The notes under the pieces are model-generated. The model saw nothing but the letters and a program-made list of their open reading frames with translations. It had not been told where the DNA came from and did not search any database. The position numbers and the translations under genes were made by a program. A stretch of 64,000 bases of DNA, taken from NCBI RefSeq assembly GCF_027107535.1, contig NZ_CP114283.1:4898001-4962000 (forward strand), read 5' to 3'. Shown here in pieces: positions 1-8,109 of the stretch. Numbering within the stretch: the stretch's first letter is position 1; every line of letters starts with the position of its first letter. The DNA comes from Streptomyces aurantiacus (GTDB lineage: Bacteria; Actinomycetota; Actinomycetes; Streptomycetales; Streptomycetaceae).

Positions 1-78
1 CAAATGCAAGGCGCTGATCACAGGCAGGGTGAGGAGCACGACCGTGAAGGACGCCTCGGGCCCGGTGGTGGGCAACAT
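1..78 (-). CDS. 5' end of a gene running off the left edge
   Basis: An ATG whose first base is at 78 opens a minus-strand frame that stays open to the window edge (26 codons). A good ribosome binding site (AGGAG, about 9 bases upstream) supports this start. The visible residues begin MLPTTGPEASF and become hydrophobic (TVVLLTLPVIS), which suggests a membrane segment or signal peptide. It lies downstream of, and points the same way as, the two minus-strand element genes at 196-3098, so it may belong to the same transcript. The product cannot be identified from so short a piece. Confidence 0.5.
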   Translation of the reverse strand, partial: MLPTTGPEASFTVVLLTLPVISALHL

Positions 79-195
79 GGTCAGCGTCTCCTAGAGGGTG
101 CCGGTGGCACGGGACGGCGGCGGCCGGCACAGGGGCCGGCTCTGACAACGGACCTCACGGTCAACGGCCGTTGCCGCTCCATGGGATTGGTGGTC

Positions 196-1653
196 TTACG
201 CCTGCTGGAACAGTGTGGGCACCAGGCCATCGCCCGGCCAGAGGTCCTGCTCGGCTACGAGGCCGGCCAGGAACATGTCGACCTCGGCCAGAACGGTGGC
301 GCGCTCCTGGGGTCCGTAGGTGATGACTTGGTTGGCCGCGGCGTCGAAGGCTCGCACGTGGTTGTGCGGGCCGCTGATGATGAGGGCGCGTGCGATCTCG
401 GGGAGGCCGAGGCTGAGGGCGTCGCACTCCCCTGCGCGGACGAGTTGCACGAGGTCGGTGGTGACGGTCTCCCAGTCGCCGACCGTCGGCCAGTCGGCGC
501 CGCCGCCCAGTTCGTGGGTGAGGGTAGAGAGCGGGATGATCTCGCCTGGCTTGCGTCCCTGGGTGAGGCGGTTGTGGATCTGAGCTCCGTCGGGCTGTCG
601 TACCTGGGGGTGGAGCAGGGAGGCTGCGGCTACCACGACGGTGTTGATCTCTTGGGAGCCGTCACCGAGGTAGTACGGCTCGTGTGCGAAGAGCAGATAG
701 ACGTCCCTGGTGTGGACGTCGTCGGCGGGCTGGTCCTGGGTCATGGGGCGGTATCCCTTCAGCGGTGAAGCGCCGGGTTCGCGTCGAGGTGCTGGCCGTG
801 CCGCCAGTTCGAAGCCCGGCGGGTACGGGCCCAACGGGCCTTCCTGGCCGCTGGGCTGGTTCTCCGTGCCGGAACGGGCCTTGGTGCGGGTGCCCTCCAG
901 GGTCTGGGCGACTTGGTCGGCGAGCTGGACCATCAGCCGCTCGCGGTCGATCAGTTGAGCCGAGGCCGAGCGGGTGTCCTGGCTCTGGAGGAGGCCTGCG
1001 GCGTCCCATAGCAGGTGCTGGCCTGTCTCGGCCGAGCGGCGCAGTTCGTAGCGGTCGCTGCCGGCGGCGGCCTGGACGAGGGAGGTGTGCAGGACCGCGA
1101 GGCGTTGCAGGTACTGGCAGGCGGCGTCTCCTTCGACGCTGCGGACGTGTTCGCCGGCCCGGTCGTCGAGCCGGTCGGGCAGGTGCTCTGCGAGCAACGG
1201 GGCGAGCAGCATCCCGGGCAGCACGAGGTCGCCGGGGATGCCGCGGCCGAGGGCGAACAGTGCGGCGACGAGGCTGATGAATCCCATGGCGACCGCGGAG
1301 AGCCGCAGGGATGCGGAGCTCGCGGGGGCCAAGGCGATGCGTCTGGCGGGACGCCGGGTCAGCCAGCGCACGGCCAGCCGCTGGGTCAGCGTCGCGTCCG
1401 GGGTGAGTACCCCGATCTGCAGAGGGAGCTCGGGCAGGGTGCCGTCACCGGGCACGGTCCAGGCCAGCCACCCCCACCCGGTGCGCTCGTGCACGAGTAC
1501 GGGCTCACACGTTCCGGTACACGCGGTGTCGCGGCGGACATGACCGGCCTGCAGCGCGCGCGATCGTTCGTCCTCCCACCGCTTGGGATCGCGGGCGAAG
1601 GGACGGAGACGTTGCTGGGGTGCCGTCCGGGGTGGTGTGTGGAGGGTGTCCAT
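196..1653 (-). CDS. Element-encoded membrane-anchored hypothetical protein
   Basis: A 485-residue protein begins at the ATG that overlaps the stop of the upstream HTH gene (TGATG), so the two are translationally coupled. Two hydrophobic segments lie near residues 120-165. The N-terminal part is basic; the C-terminal half is soluble and acidic and begins around an internal Met at base 744. That internal Met has its own good ribosome binding site (AAGGGA), so a shorter product of 182 residues starting MTQDQPADD may also be made. I do not recognise the family. Coupling to the putative element regulator suggests a role in maintenance, regulation or transfer of the element. Confidence 0.7.
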   Translation of the reverse strand: MDTLHTPPRTAPQQRLRPFARDPKRWEDERSRALQAGHVRRDTACTGTCEPVLVHERTGWGWLAWTVPGDGTLPELPLQIGVLTPDATLTQRLAVRWLTRRPARRIALAPASSASLRLSAVAMGFISLVAALFALGRGIPGDLVLPGMLLAPLLAEHLPDRLDDRAGEHVRSVEGDAACQYLQRLAVLHTSLVQAAAGSDRYELRRSAETGQHLLWDAAGLLQSQDTRSASAQLIDRERLMVQLADQVAQTLEGTRTKARSGTENQPSGQEGPLGPYPPGFELAARPAPRREPGASPLKGYRPMTQDQPADDVHTRDVYLLFAHEPYYLGDGSQEINTVVVAAASLLHPQVRQPDGAQIHNRLTQGRKPGEIIPLSTLTHELGGGADWPTVGDWETVTTDLVQLVRAGECDALSLGLPEIARALIISGPHNHVRAFDAAANQVITYGPQERATVLAEVDMFLAGLVAEQDLWPGDGLVPTLFQQA

Positions 1654-3098
1654 CACGAAGTGCTCCCTTCCAGAAGGTCGGTTATGGCGGCCAGGGCGGA
1701 GGTGCAGGTGGCGCAGCGGCCGTCGCCGTCGGGGTGGGCGCGGCGGGGAGTCGGCCCGGGGCAGGTGCGGCACAGCGGCCAGTCGAGGCAGGCCGGGCAG
1801 AGGTCTTCGCCGGGGGCGGTGCCGGGCCTGCCGCAGCCCGCGCATTCGACGAGCGCCCGGTAGGTCAGGGCCGCGCTCACCGTGCGGGCGGCGGAAGCCG
1901 TCGTCGAGGACGACTCGGTTGTCGACGGGGCGAGGGGCTCGTCGTCCGGCGAAGGCGCCCGGTGATCTGCCACTGTGGCGGGCGGCGGGTAGGCCTGGGC
2001 CGCCCTCAGTCGGGCGGCGATGATCGCTCCTACCGTGGTGCGCACCGGGTGTGGCAGGGGCCGGTCGGTGATGACGTGGCGCAGCTGTTCGGGGCTCCAG
2101 CCGGCGTCCATCATCACCGTCACGACGCGGCCCTGATCGGTCAGCGGCTTCCCGGTCAGCAGCAGTTCAGGTCGGCTCGCCCCGATCTCCAGCAGCAGCC
2201 GGATACCCGGATGCATGTCATCTGCCGGGGGCGCGCCTGTCTGGTCCGGCCGGGCGGGTGTCCGCGCGGCTTCGCCGCGGGCGCACGGAGGGAGGGATCT
2301 GTTGTTCTGCTTGTTGGTCTTCTTACTGATGGTGTTCTTTGTGGGGCGGTCAGCCAACGTAGGGTTATCCAGTCCTGGATTTCCCGACTCTGGTTGTGAC
2401 CTGGCGTTTTGCAGGCTGGGCAGGTCGGTGATGAAGTACGTGGCTGAGCCGAGGGTGCCGTCCGGGTTGCGGTCGCGGTCCCGCTGCAGGAATCCGTAGC
2501 GCTCAAGCTCGTTCAGCCCGGTCGTCACCGCGTCGACGCCTTCGCGGCCGCGGCGGGCCAGGTCCGCGACCGTCATGTGCCAGCCTTCGCGGTGGGTGCT
2601 GATCAGTCCGAACAGCCCCTTCGCCCTGAAGGACATGCGGCTGTCGCGGAGCAGGCTGTTGGCGATCTGGGTGAACTGGTCGCCGGCCATCACGCCTCGG
2701 CGGATCCCCATGCCGTAGTCGCCGCGGCCTTCCATGCGCTCCGTCGGCACGGGGAGCGCCGTGGCGGCGTCCGCCATCAAGGCGTCGACGAAGGTGGGTT
2801 GATCGGTGATGGAGTAGACGATCTCGCCGAGGGTGCCGGTCGTACGGCGGAGACGTTCGCGGATCAGATAGCCGTGAGTCTCCAGTTCTTGCAGCCCGGT
2901 GCGCACTGCGTCCCGTCCGTCGGGCCCGGAGCGGACGAGCCCGGCGACGGTCACCTGCCAGCCGTCCTCGTGCGTGCTGATGAATCCGAAGATTCCTTTC
3001 GCCTTGTAGGAGAGACGGCTGTCGCGGAACAGGCTGTTGGCGATCTGGGTGAACTGGTCGCCAGCCATCGAGCCTCGGCGGATCCGGCCTCCGGTCAT
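1653..3098 (-). CDS. Tandem winged-helix-like DNA-binding protein with C-terminal Cys clusters
   Basis: A 481-residue protein contains two copies of a domain of about 90 residues. Both open with MAGDQFTQIANSL, contain KAKG or RAKG and a GW(Q/H)xTVA turn, and end with an ITD(Q/L)P stretch. Each resembles a helix-turn-helix domain of plasmid and ICE replication or regulatory proteins. The C-terminal 100 residues carry CxxC clusters (CAGCGRPG, CPAC, CRTC, CATC) likely to bind zinc. The start at 3098 is preferred because the repeat unit begins at the preceding IRRG, which lies inside the frame; an ATG at 3068 is the alternative. Its upstream region carries the GTGGTCGG palindrome also found before the conjugation operon, so it is a good candidate for the protein that binds there. 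That role is inferred. Confidence 0.75.
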   Translation of the reverse strand: MTGGRIRRGSMAGDQFTQIANSLFRDSRLSYKAKGIFGFISTHEDGWQVTVAGLVRSGPDGRDAVRTGLQELETHGYLIRERLRRTTGTLGEIVYSITDQPTFVDALMADAATALPVPTERMEGRGDYGMGIRRGVMAGDQFTQIANSLLRDSRMSFRAKGLFGLISTHREGWHMTVADLARRGREGVDAVTTGLNELERYGFLQRDRDRNPDGTLGSATYFITDLPSLQNARSQPESGNPGLDNPTLADRPTKNTISKKTNKQNNRSLPPCARGEAARTPARPDQTGAPPADDMHPGIRLLLEIGASRPELLLTGKPLTDQGRVVTVMMDAGWSPEQLRHVITDRPLPHPVRTTVGAIIAARLRAAQAYPPPATVADHRAPSPDDEPLAPSTTESSSTTASAARTVSAALTYRALVECAGCGRPGTAPGEDLCPACLDWPLCRTCPGPTPRRAHPDGDGRCATCTSALAAITDLLEGSTS

Positions 3099-3295
3099 CG
3101 CGCGTCCGTGAGTGCCCTGTGCGCGCGGCAGCCGGGGCAGCCCACGCCGTTCGCGGAAGCGAGACGGGTGGTGCCGACGGTTGAGGGGACGCGCGTGGGA
3201 TCCATGGAGGCAGCTCACCCGCCGACGCCGACCAGGACTGCGTCCACAACCCCCGACCATCGATCACGATCCGGCAACATGCGCACTGAACTGCC

Positions 3296-3324
3296 GTGGT
3301 CGGGGGCGTGGTCGGGCCGACCAC
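3296..3324. promoter_or_regulatory. GTGGTCGG operator-like palindrome, copy 1
   Basis: The core at 3308-3324 is a perfect palindrome, GTGGTCGG-G-CCGACCAC. A third half-site GTGGTCGG lies at 3296-3303, exactly 12 bp before the core's first arm. It sits about 200 bp upstream of the tandem-HTH gene. The same core with the same 12-bp half-site spacing occurs at 6683-6723 before the conjugation operon. This looks like a binding site for an element-encoded regulator; the protein that binds is not known. Confidence 0.65.
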
Positions 3325-3570
3325 GGGTCGGGCAGTTGCTTCGCGGACGGCGCGGGGCTCGTCACGGCACTCGGCGTCGTCTCCCTTGTTCCGTCCGGCG
3401 TACGTCACCTCGCAGACGGCGCCCTGAGATGTGGATGACGGCCGCGGGCCGTTGCGAGGCAGTGTCGGCGTGCGGCCTCAAGCCCGTGTACCGCCGGCTC
3501 ATCACCTGATGAGGCGATGCGGCCAAGCATTGAATGACTGTCCCGGGTTCTGATCTCTTGGCTTCGACGC

Positions 3571-3597
3571 AAGCCCCTGCCGCATCCGCAGGGGCTT
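3571..3597. terminator. Hairpin between opposite-strand units
   Basis: AAGCCCCTGC at 3571-3580 pairs perfectly with GCAGGGGCTT at 3588-3597 across a 7-base loop. There is no long T-run. It lies between the minus-strand HTH gene's upstream region and the plus-strand gene at 3677, so it may stop read-through. Confidence 0.5.
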
Positions 3598-3676
3598 CTC
3601 CGTGTCCGGCCCGGTATTACTCCAGCCGTAGATCGTGATCATGGATACGGAGGCTGCTCGCCGGTAGCCTGCCTGG

Positions 3677-4168
3677 GTGGCTGAGATCTGGGGTGAGGAG
3701 CAGTTGATCGCGGACGGCTTCGAGCGTGTGTACGTCGAGTCGGATTGGAACGGCGAACCGTGGGCCGGCCTTGCTGACATCGACGGGAAGCCTCATTACT
3801 TCGAGATGCTCGTCTACGACCACAGCCATGAAGTCGATGAGTACCGGGTCTGGCCCGCAAGCGAGGCGGTGGCGGAGCTGGAGCGCGAGCAGTGGGCGAT
3901 CTACGCCAGGTTCTATGAGCGCCAGCAGGCGGGCGAGGTCGGACAGGAGAGCCACCCGGCCCACGGCGGGGTCGACGCCCGCTATGACGAGCTGGAGCTG
4001 CTGTTGGCGCCGCACCGCTTGGCGCCGGACGGCGCCCGTCGGCTCGTGTGTGAGCTGCGGTTCGTTGCCGGTGTCGACGTTCGCTACCGGGTCGAGGGGC
4101 CCGACTACTGGCTTCGGTGGCGTCCTAGGCCGCCGTTGATCATGGGGTGTTGTGGGGAGAACCAATGA
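3677..4168 (+). CDS. Hypothetical protein, 163 residues
   Basis: The frame opens with GTG at 3677. No ribosome binding site is visible, but TAGCCT lies at 3665-3670, a suitable -10 box a few bases before the GTG, so a leaderless transcript is likely. The protein is acidic and soluble, begins MAEIWGEEQLIADGFERVY, and has no membrane segment or recognisable catalytic motif. Codon use looks genuinely coding. Its last codons overlap the start of the IS701 remnant frame. I do not recognise the family; it is cargo in the remnant-rich zone of the element. Confidence 0.6.
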   Translation: MAEIWGEEQLIADGFERVYVESDWNGEPWAGLADIDGKPHYFEMLVYDHSHEVDEYRVWPASEAVAELEREQWAIYARFYERQQAGEVGQESHPAHGGVDARYDELELLLAPHRLAPDGARRLVCELRFVAGVDVRYRVEGPDYWLRWRPRPPLIMGCCGENQ

Positions 4169-4196
4169 TCACACGGCGGCCTCGGAAGCCGGCGTA

Positions 4197-4600
4197 GTGC
4201 CTGCCCACTGGCAGGAGGCATTCGAAGGGCTGATGAGCCGGATCGCCTGCCGGTTCTCCCGAGTTGAACCCCGTCGCCGGGTGCGGCGGTTGGTCTCCGA
4301 GCTGCTGTCGGACCTGTCGAGGAGGAACTGCTGGACCCTGGCCGAGCACGCGGGCGATGCCACTCCGGACGGCATGCAGCACCTGCTCCACCGGGCGAAA
4401 TGGGACGCCGACGCGATTCGTGACGACATACGCGCCTACGTGGTCGAGCACCTGCGCAACACCGAGGCGGTGCTCCTGGTCAACGAGACGGGGGATTTAA
4501 AGAAGGGCACCGCGACCGTCGGCGTCCAGCGTCAGTACACCGGCACGGCCGGCCGAGTCGAGAACGCCCAGGTTACCGTTTATCTCGTGTACTCGTCGTC
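4197..4600 (+). pseudogene. N-terminal fragment of an IS701-family transposase
   Basis: About 130 residues match the N-terminal third of IS701-type DDE transposases: the segment around LAEHAG, DGMQHLL, WDAD and DDIRAYVVEHL, then the catalytic region with [19 protein letters not shown] and the VYLVY strand. Two signs of decay are visible. The first catalytic Asp of the usual DETGD is Asn (NETGD, codon at 4482), and similarity stops after LVYS at about 4593. The frame then continues into unrelated sequence to 5012. The rest of the transposase is missing. Confidence 0.8.
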
Positions 4601-4659
4601 CGCGACCCAGCGCGCGGGTGCTCCCGCGTCCAAGGCCCGCTCGAGCAGCGACCCGGTCG

Positions 4660-4794
4660 AACCGCGAGCGTCACGCGGTCGAGTGCGGGATCAACCGTCT
4701 CAAGAGACACCGAGCGGTCGCCACGCGATACAACAAGCTCGCGGTCCGCGACGAGGCGACCGCCCTCATCGCAGCCATCAACGAGTGGCTGTGA
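4660..4794 (+). pseudogene. C-terminal fragment of an IS5-type transposase
   Basis: In the frame starting at 4660 the sequence reads as the last 44 residues of an IS5-type transposase. It contains the conserved [20 protein letters not shown] pattern and ends AAINEWL before TGA at 4792-4794. The catalytic Glu of this block is present, but the rest of the gene is missing. It lies 60 bases after the IS701 fragment, so two broken transposases of different families abut here. Confidence 0.8.
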
Positions 4795-4804
4795 CCCTCG
4801 GCCA

Positions 4805-5356
4805 TCACCCGGCGGGATCCACGTTCCACGCCTGCGGCAGATCGCTGCCGCAGAAGACGCAGACGAAGTCGTCCTCGCGCACAATGTTGTGCTCCTGGCA
4901 GCCGAGGCACCGGCGGAACACCACCTCGTGGGTGAACCCGGACGGCCGTTCTAGCCCTACGTCGTCCAGAGCACGAGCAACTTCCGACCAGGAGCCGATG
5001 TCGGGGCAGTAGCCGGTGGACTGGTTGCTGACCTCGCTCACGGTCCACCGGTCTGCCTCGCGCATGAAGCTGATCTCGCCGGCACTCAAAACCATGGCTC
5101 CGCCGGCACAGGCCACGTGCTCGCTCCGACGCGGCGCCAGCCGGAGCACACCGTCCGTGCCAACCACGAACGTGAACGGCTCGGTCAGCTCCGCCGCCGA
5201 TCGCCCAGCGGTCCAGTCGTCGAATTCTGCTGCCGAGCTGATCCGGCACCCGTCGCTGCCAGGCCGGACCGCAACCTTCAGCTCCACCGGTCCGACATAT
5301 CGGTAACTCCGCCCCCTCGTACTCACATCAGCCAACCTAGAGCACTTCCGACACAC
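4805..5356 (-). CDS. Hypothetical protein with C-terminal zinc-ribbon-like Cys pairs
   Basis: A 183-residue frame, or about 173 if it starts at the in-frame GTG at 5326. The middle is rich in beta-type sequence (FTFVVGTDGVLRLAPRRSEH). The C-terminus has two Cys pairs, CLGC and CVFC, separated by about 15 residues, typical of a small zinc ribbon. The pattern recalls conserved Streptomyces hypothetical proteins with a NQSTGYCPD segment, but no function is known to me. It lies between two IS fragments and is probably cargo. Confidence 0.65.
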   Translation of the reverse strand: MCRKCSRLADVSTRGRSYRYVGPVELKVAVRPGSDGCRISSAAEFDDWTAGRSAAELTEPFTFVVGTDGVLRLAPRRSEHVACAGGAMVLSAGEISFMREADRWTVSEVSNQSTGYCPDIGSWSEVARALDDVGLERPSGFTHEVVFRRCLGCQEHNIVREDDFVCVFCGSDLPQAWNVDPAG

Positions 5357-5359
5357 GCC

Positions 5360-6167
5360 CTAGCTTGAGTTTTAACCTGCAGGGCCCGTGCAGAGGAGGC
5401 TTTCGTAGCGCCCTGGCAGACTGCCCGCCATGGACACCGAAGCGTTCTGGCGCGTGCTCGATGCTGCTAAGGACAGTGACAAGCCGCTCGACGTCGCCGT
5501 CGCCGACCATCTGTCGGCCCTGCCCGCGGAAGAGATCCTCGCCTTCGAGAGCCGCTTCTCCCGTCTGCGCGACGCGGTCTACCGCTGGGACGTATGGGCG
5601 GCCGCCTACCTCATCGGCGGGGGCTGCTCCGATGACCGGTTCAGCGACTTCACGGCGGGTCTGGTGGCGCTCGGACGCGAGTGGTATGAACGGGCGGCTG
5701 CCTGCCCGGACGCCCTCGCCGGGCATCCTGCCGTGCGTACCGCGGCAGCCTCCAGGGACCAGGACGTCATCTTCGATGAAGACTTCAACTTCGTATCGTC
5801 CATCGCGTATAAGCGGCTGACCGGTGACACAGACGCCTTCTGGGAGGCCTGGAAGGCCTATACCGACGCTCGCGCCACGACCGAAGAGGAGGACAGCGAG
5901 GGCATGGGCGAGTCGTTCGACTTCGGCGATGCCCAGCAGATGCGTCGGCATCTGCCTCGGCTGGCTGCGCTCCATCTCGGTTCTGGATCAGGCTGACTCA
6001 CCCAGGGGCCCGCAGGTTCCGGAACCCCCACGGGATGGGCGCCACGTCGGCCGGTGTTTCAGAACTCCAACCGACCCTGGTCCACGGCACGTTGAGCCGT
6101 CGCTCATCAGGAGCAATGCGCCCACAACGAACACCAGAGGCTGGTCTGAGGTTAAAACTCAAGCTAG
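5360..6167. repeat. 19-bp perfect inverted repeats bounding a DUF4240 gene
   Basis: CTAGCTTGAGTTTTAACCT at 5360-5378 is repeated in exact reverse complement at 6149-6167. The 808-bp segment between the outer ends carries only the DUF4240 gene. The repeats are A/T-richer than their surroundings and look like transposon ends. No transposase lies inside, and I see no clear target duplication. It could be a non-autonomous mobile unit or two ends of older IS copies. Confidence 0.7.
5430..5996 (+). CDS. DUF4240 domain protein
   Basis: The 188-residue protein shows the DUF4240 pattern: an N-terminal MDTEAFWRVLDAA, then FESRF, a YRWDVWAAAYLIGGGCSDD-type core, FTAGLVALGREWYE, and the acidic C-terminus common in the family. 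The function of DUF4240 proteins is not established. The ATG at 5430 has no good ribosome binding site. The gene sits alone between 19-bp inverted repeats. Confidence 0.85.
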   Translation: MDTEAFWRVLDAAKDSDKPLDVAVADHLSALPAEEILAFESRFSRLRDAVYRWDVWAAAYLIGGGCSDDRFSDFTAGLVALGREWYERAAACPDALAGHPAVRTAAASRDQDVIFDEDFNFVSSIAYKRLTGDTDAFWEAWKAYTDARATTEEEDSEGMGESFDFGDAQQMRRHLPRLAALHLGSGSG

Positions 6168-6183
6168 AACTTCCCCAAACCCA

Positions 6184-6327
6184 TCAGGCGCGGAGCCAGA
6201 TGGTCAGGGCGGCGACGGTGGTGGTGCCGGGGTAGACGTAGCGACGTCTGTCGTAGCGAGTGGCCACCGCGCGGGCCTGCTTGCGCTTGTTGATCGCCCG
6301 TTCGACGGTATTGCGTTTCTTGTACCG
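6184..6327 (-). pseudogene. C-terminal fragment of an IS5-type transposase
   Basis: Reading minus from about 6327, 47 residues match the end of IS5-type transposases: RNTVERAINKRKQARAVATR, then a YDRR-YVYPGT stretch and TVAALTIWLRA before the stop at 6184. The catalytic Glu (VER) is present; everything upstream is unrelated. It belongs to a different subgroup from the fragment at 4660-4794. Confidence 0.8.
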
Positions 6328-6400
6328 CGCCTCGCGTGGCGGCGGCCTGGCCCGTTGCTCACACCGCGCGGCCGGCGCTGAACGGCGGTCTGGTCCGAGT

Positions 6401-6563
6401 TGCGCAATCGGTGCGCGCTGCCGACTGCGCAGCCGTGCGCGGGGTGCTGCGCACCGGGCCGAGCGTCGTGCGCAATCGGCATGGGCGTGTGAGTGCGCAG
6501 CCGTACGGGGCTCCCTCAGCTTCCGGCTGCGCAGCCGGAGTTCTGGTTGCGTAGTTGCCCGGT
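6401..6563. repeat. Phased array of the palindrome TGCGCA
   Basis: TGCGCA occurs at 6401, 6426, 6448, 6469, 6494 and 6538, with a variant TGCGTA at 6558. Most steps are 20-25 bp, close to two helical turns. No convincing gene runs through the stretch. Seven more exact copies lie inside the next gene (7104, 7132, 7147, 7192, 7224, 7231, 7270), mostly as GCG-CAG (Ala-Gln) codons. Such phased palindromes are typical of sites for replication, partition or transfer proteins. Confidence 0.5.
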
Positions 6564-6682
6564 TCGGGAGGCGAGGTGCCGCTCGCCCGCAGGCCTTCCC
6601 GGGCGTGCGCACCGCTGTGCCGGCCGCCCCGATCACCGTGAGGTCCGCGTGTCGAAGCGGACTCCGCGCGGTGCGAAATGTC

Positions 6683-6776
6683 GTGGTCGGGTCTGTGGTC
6701 GGGCCGACCACAGACCCGACCACGGCCTTTGTGTCCTCTTCGTGACCGTGGTCGGGCCTTCGTGGTCGGTGGTCGG
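6683..6776. promoter_or_regulatory. GTGGTCGG operator cluster before the conjugation operon
   Basis: At 6683-6723 lies a 41-bp perfect palindrome built from four half-sites: GTGGTCGG at 6683 and 6695, then CCGACCAC at 6704 and 6716, with one central G. Three further half-sites follow at 6748, 6762 and 6769. The first conjugation gene starts at 6839. The core 6695-6711 is identical to the palindrome at 3308-3324. The pattern fits a strongly repressed or autoregulated transfer promoter. Confidence 0.7.
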
Positions 6777-6838
6777 GTCGGGGGCGGCCCGTTCCCTCGG
6801 GTCAGAAGCAACAACTCGCTCTGACCTGGGAGTTCGGA

Positions 6839-7771
6839 ATGTCTCGTGCCAAGCAGTCACGGGAGGGGCAGGCTGCTCCTCCGACAGCTGTGGACGCCCG
6901 GCTGCAGCAGATGCGGCGCCGGGTCCACCTGGGCCGCCTGGGCGTGTGGGCCGCCGTGGCGGCCGGTCCCCTCGCCCTGGCCGTCGCCGTCGCCACCCCG
7001 GCGACCGTGGTCCGTGCCGCCCCCGCGACGAAGCCGACCACCGTGAAGACGACCGTGTCGGCCAACCCGTCCGGGTACGCCACGCTGTTCCTCAGCGCGT
7101 GGTTGCGCAGCCGTGCGGGCGGTGAGAGCAGTGCGCAGGCCCGGCTTGCGCAGTCGATGGGCCCGGACGTCGATCTTCCCGATGCGTCGGGTGCGCAGCT
7201 CGGGCCGGAGTCGGTCGTGGCGGTGCGCAGTGCGCAGCAGTCCGGCCAGGCGTGGTCGGTGACGCTGGCTGCGCAGTACGCCGACGGACGGTTGCGCTAC
7301 TTCGCGGTGCCGGTCGTCGCCGACGCGGATGGCGCCTCGTTCACCGTGTCCGGTGCCCCTGGGGTGGTGGCCGGCCCGTCACGCGCCGGGGAAGTGCCCT
7401 CGCCCTACACGGTGACCGTCCCGACCACCGGTGATCTGTCGTCCGCGGCTGGGGAGTTCTTCGCCGCGTATCTGACCGGGGCCGGTGAAGTCGACCGCTA
7501 CCTCTCTCCCGGGGTTCAGCTGTCGCCTGTCTCTCCCGCCCCGTACGAGTCGGTCACCGTCCAGCAGGTCCTCTCCGTCGAAGAGGCCGCGGCCGCCGAG
7601 TCCGTCCCGGCGGACGGGACCCGGGTGCGGGCGATGGTTCAGGTGGAGGCCCGCGACCGTGCCGGGCGGTGGCCGCTGGCGTACGAACTGACCCTCACAG
7701 CCCGCTCAGGACGCTGGGAGATCACCGCACTCCAGACCGGCACCACCGCCCAGGCGGGAGGTGACCGGTGA
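6839..7771 (+). CDS. TcpC-like conjugal transfer membrane protein
   Basis: A 310-residue protein with a cytoplasmic basic N-terminus, one membrane segment at about residues 33-58 and a long external part. The external part has two related alpha/beta segments: one around ASGAQLGPESVVAVRSAQ, the other ending in ELTLTARSGRWEITALQ. This layout is that of TcpC, the VirB8-like scaffold of Gram-positive conjugation systems. The ATG follows a good ribosome binding site (GGGAG). It is the first gene of an operon in which each gene overlaps or abuts the next. The DNA contains seven TGCGCA copies, most encoding Ala-Gln. Confidence 0.75.
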   Translation: MSRAKQSREGQAAPPTAVDARLQQMRRRVHLGRLGVWAAVAAGPLALAVAVATPATVVRAAPATKPTTVKTTVSANPSGYATLFLSAWLRSRAGGESSAQARLAQSMGPDVDLPDASGAQLGPESVVAVRSAQQSGQAWSVTLAAQYADGRLRYFAVPVVADADGASFTVSGAPGVVAGPSRAGEVPSPYTVTVPTTGDLSSAAGEFFAAYLTGAGEVDRYLSPGVQLSPVSPAPYESVTVQQVLSVEEAAAAESVPADGTRVRAMVQVEARDRAGRWPLAYELTLTARSGRWEITALQTGTTAQAGGDR

Positions 7772-8109
7772 ACACCGCGCAGAACCTGATGCTCGCCGGG
7801 GAGTTGGACGAACTCGGCGACAGCTGGATCGACATGTTCATGGGGTGGGCGACCAAGGGCCTGCAGGCCGGGCTGCTCGTGCTCGTCGTCGTGATCATGA
7901 TCCAAAAGTTCTCGTTGAAGGCCGGGATCGGCGCACTGATCCTGATGGTGATCGCGCTCGGCCTGTACAACTCCCGCAACGACCTGGCCAGCATGTTCGA
8001 GGACGAGGTCAAGAACCCGTCCAAGGGCGCGCCCGCCGTCCCCGGCATCGTCCAGGGTGGGCCCGCGGCCGGCCGCGAACCCTCCTCAGATGTCGGAGGC
8101 TGGCTGTGA
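7768..8109 (+). CDS. Small membrane protein of the transfer operon
   Basis: A 113-residue protein starts at a GTG overlapping the previous stop, with GGGAGGTGA just upstream. Two hydrophobic segments at about residues 32-45 and 51-65 (LLVLVVVIMI and IGALILMVIALGLY) are followed by a short hydrophilic tail. Size and position match the small membrane subunits (TcpD type) found between TcpC and TcpE in Gram-positive transfer operons. Assignment rests on layout. Confidence 0.65.
   Translation: MNTAQNLMLAGELDELGDSWIDMFMGWATKGLQAGLLVLVVVIMIQKFSLKAGIGALILMVIALGLYNSRNDLASMFEDEVKNPSKGAPAVPGIVQGGPAAGREPSSDVGGWL

Noticed and set aside
4..768. A 254-residue plus-strand frame at the left edge
   Set aside because: It is opposite the coupled minus-strand gene at 196-1653 and has no ribosome binding site.
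3677..5012. One large gene covering the hypothetical protein and the IS701 frame
   Set aside because: The two frames differ and merely overlap by 17 bases; the second shows clear transposase sequence.
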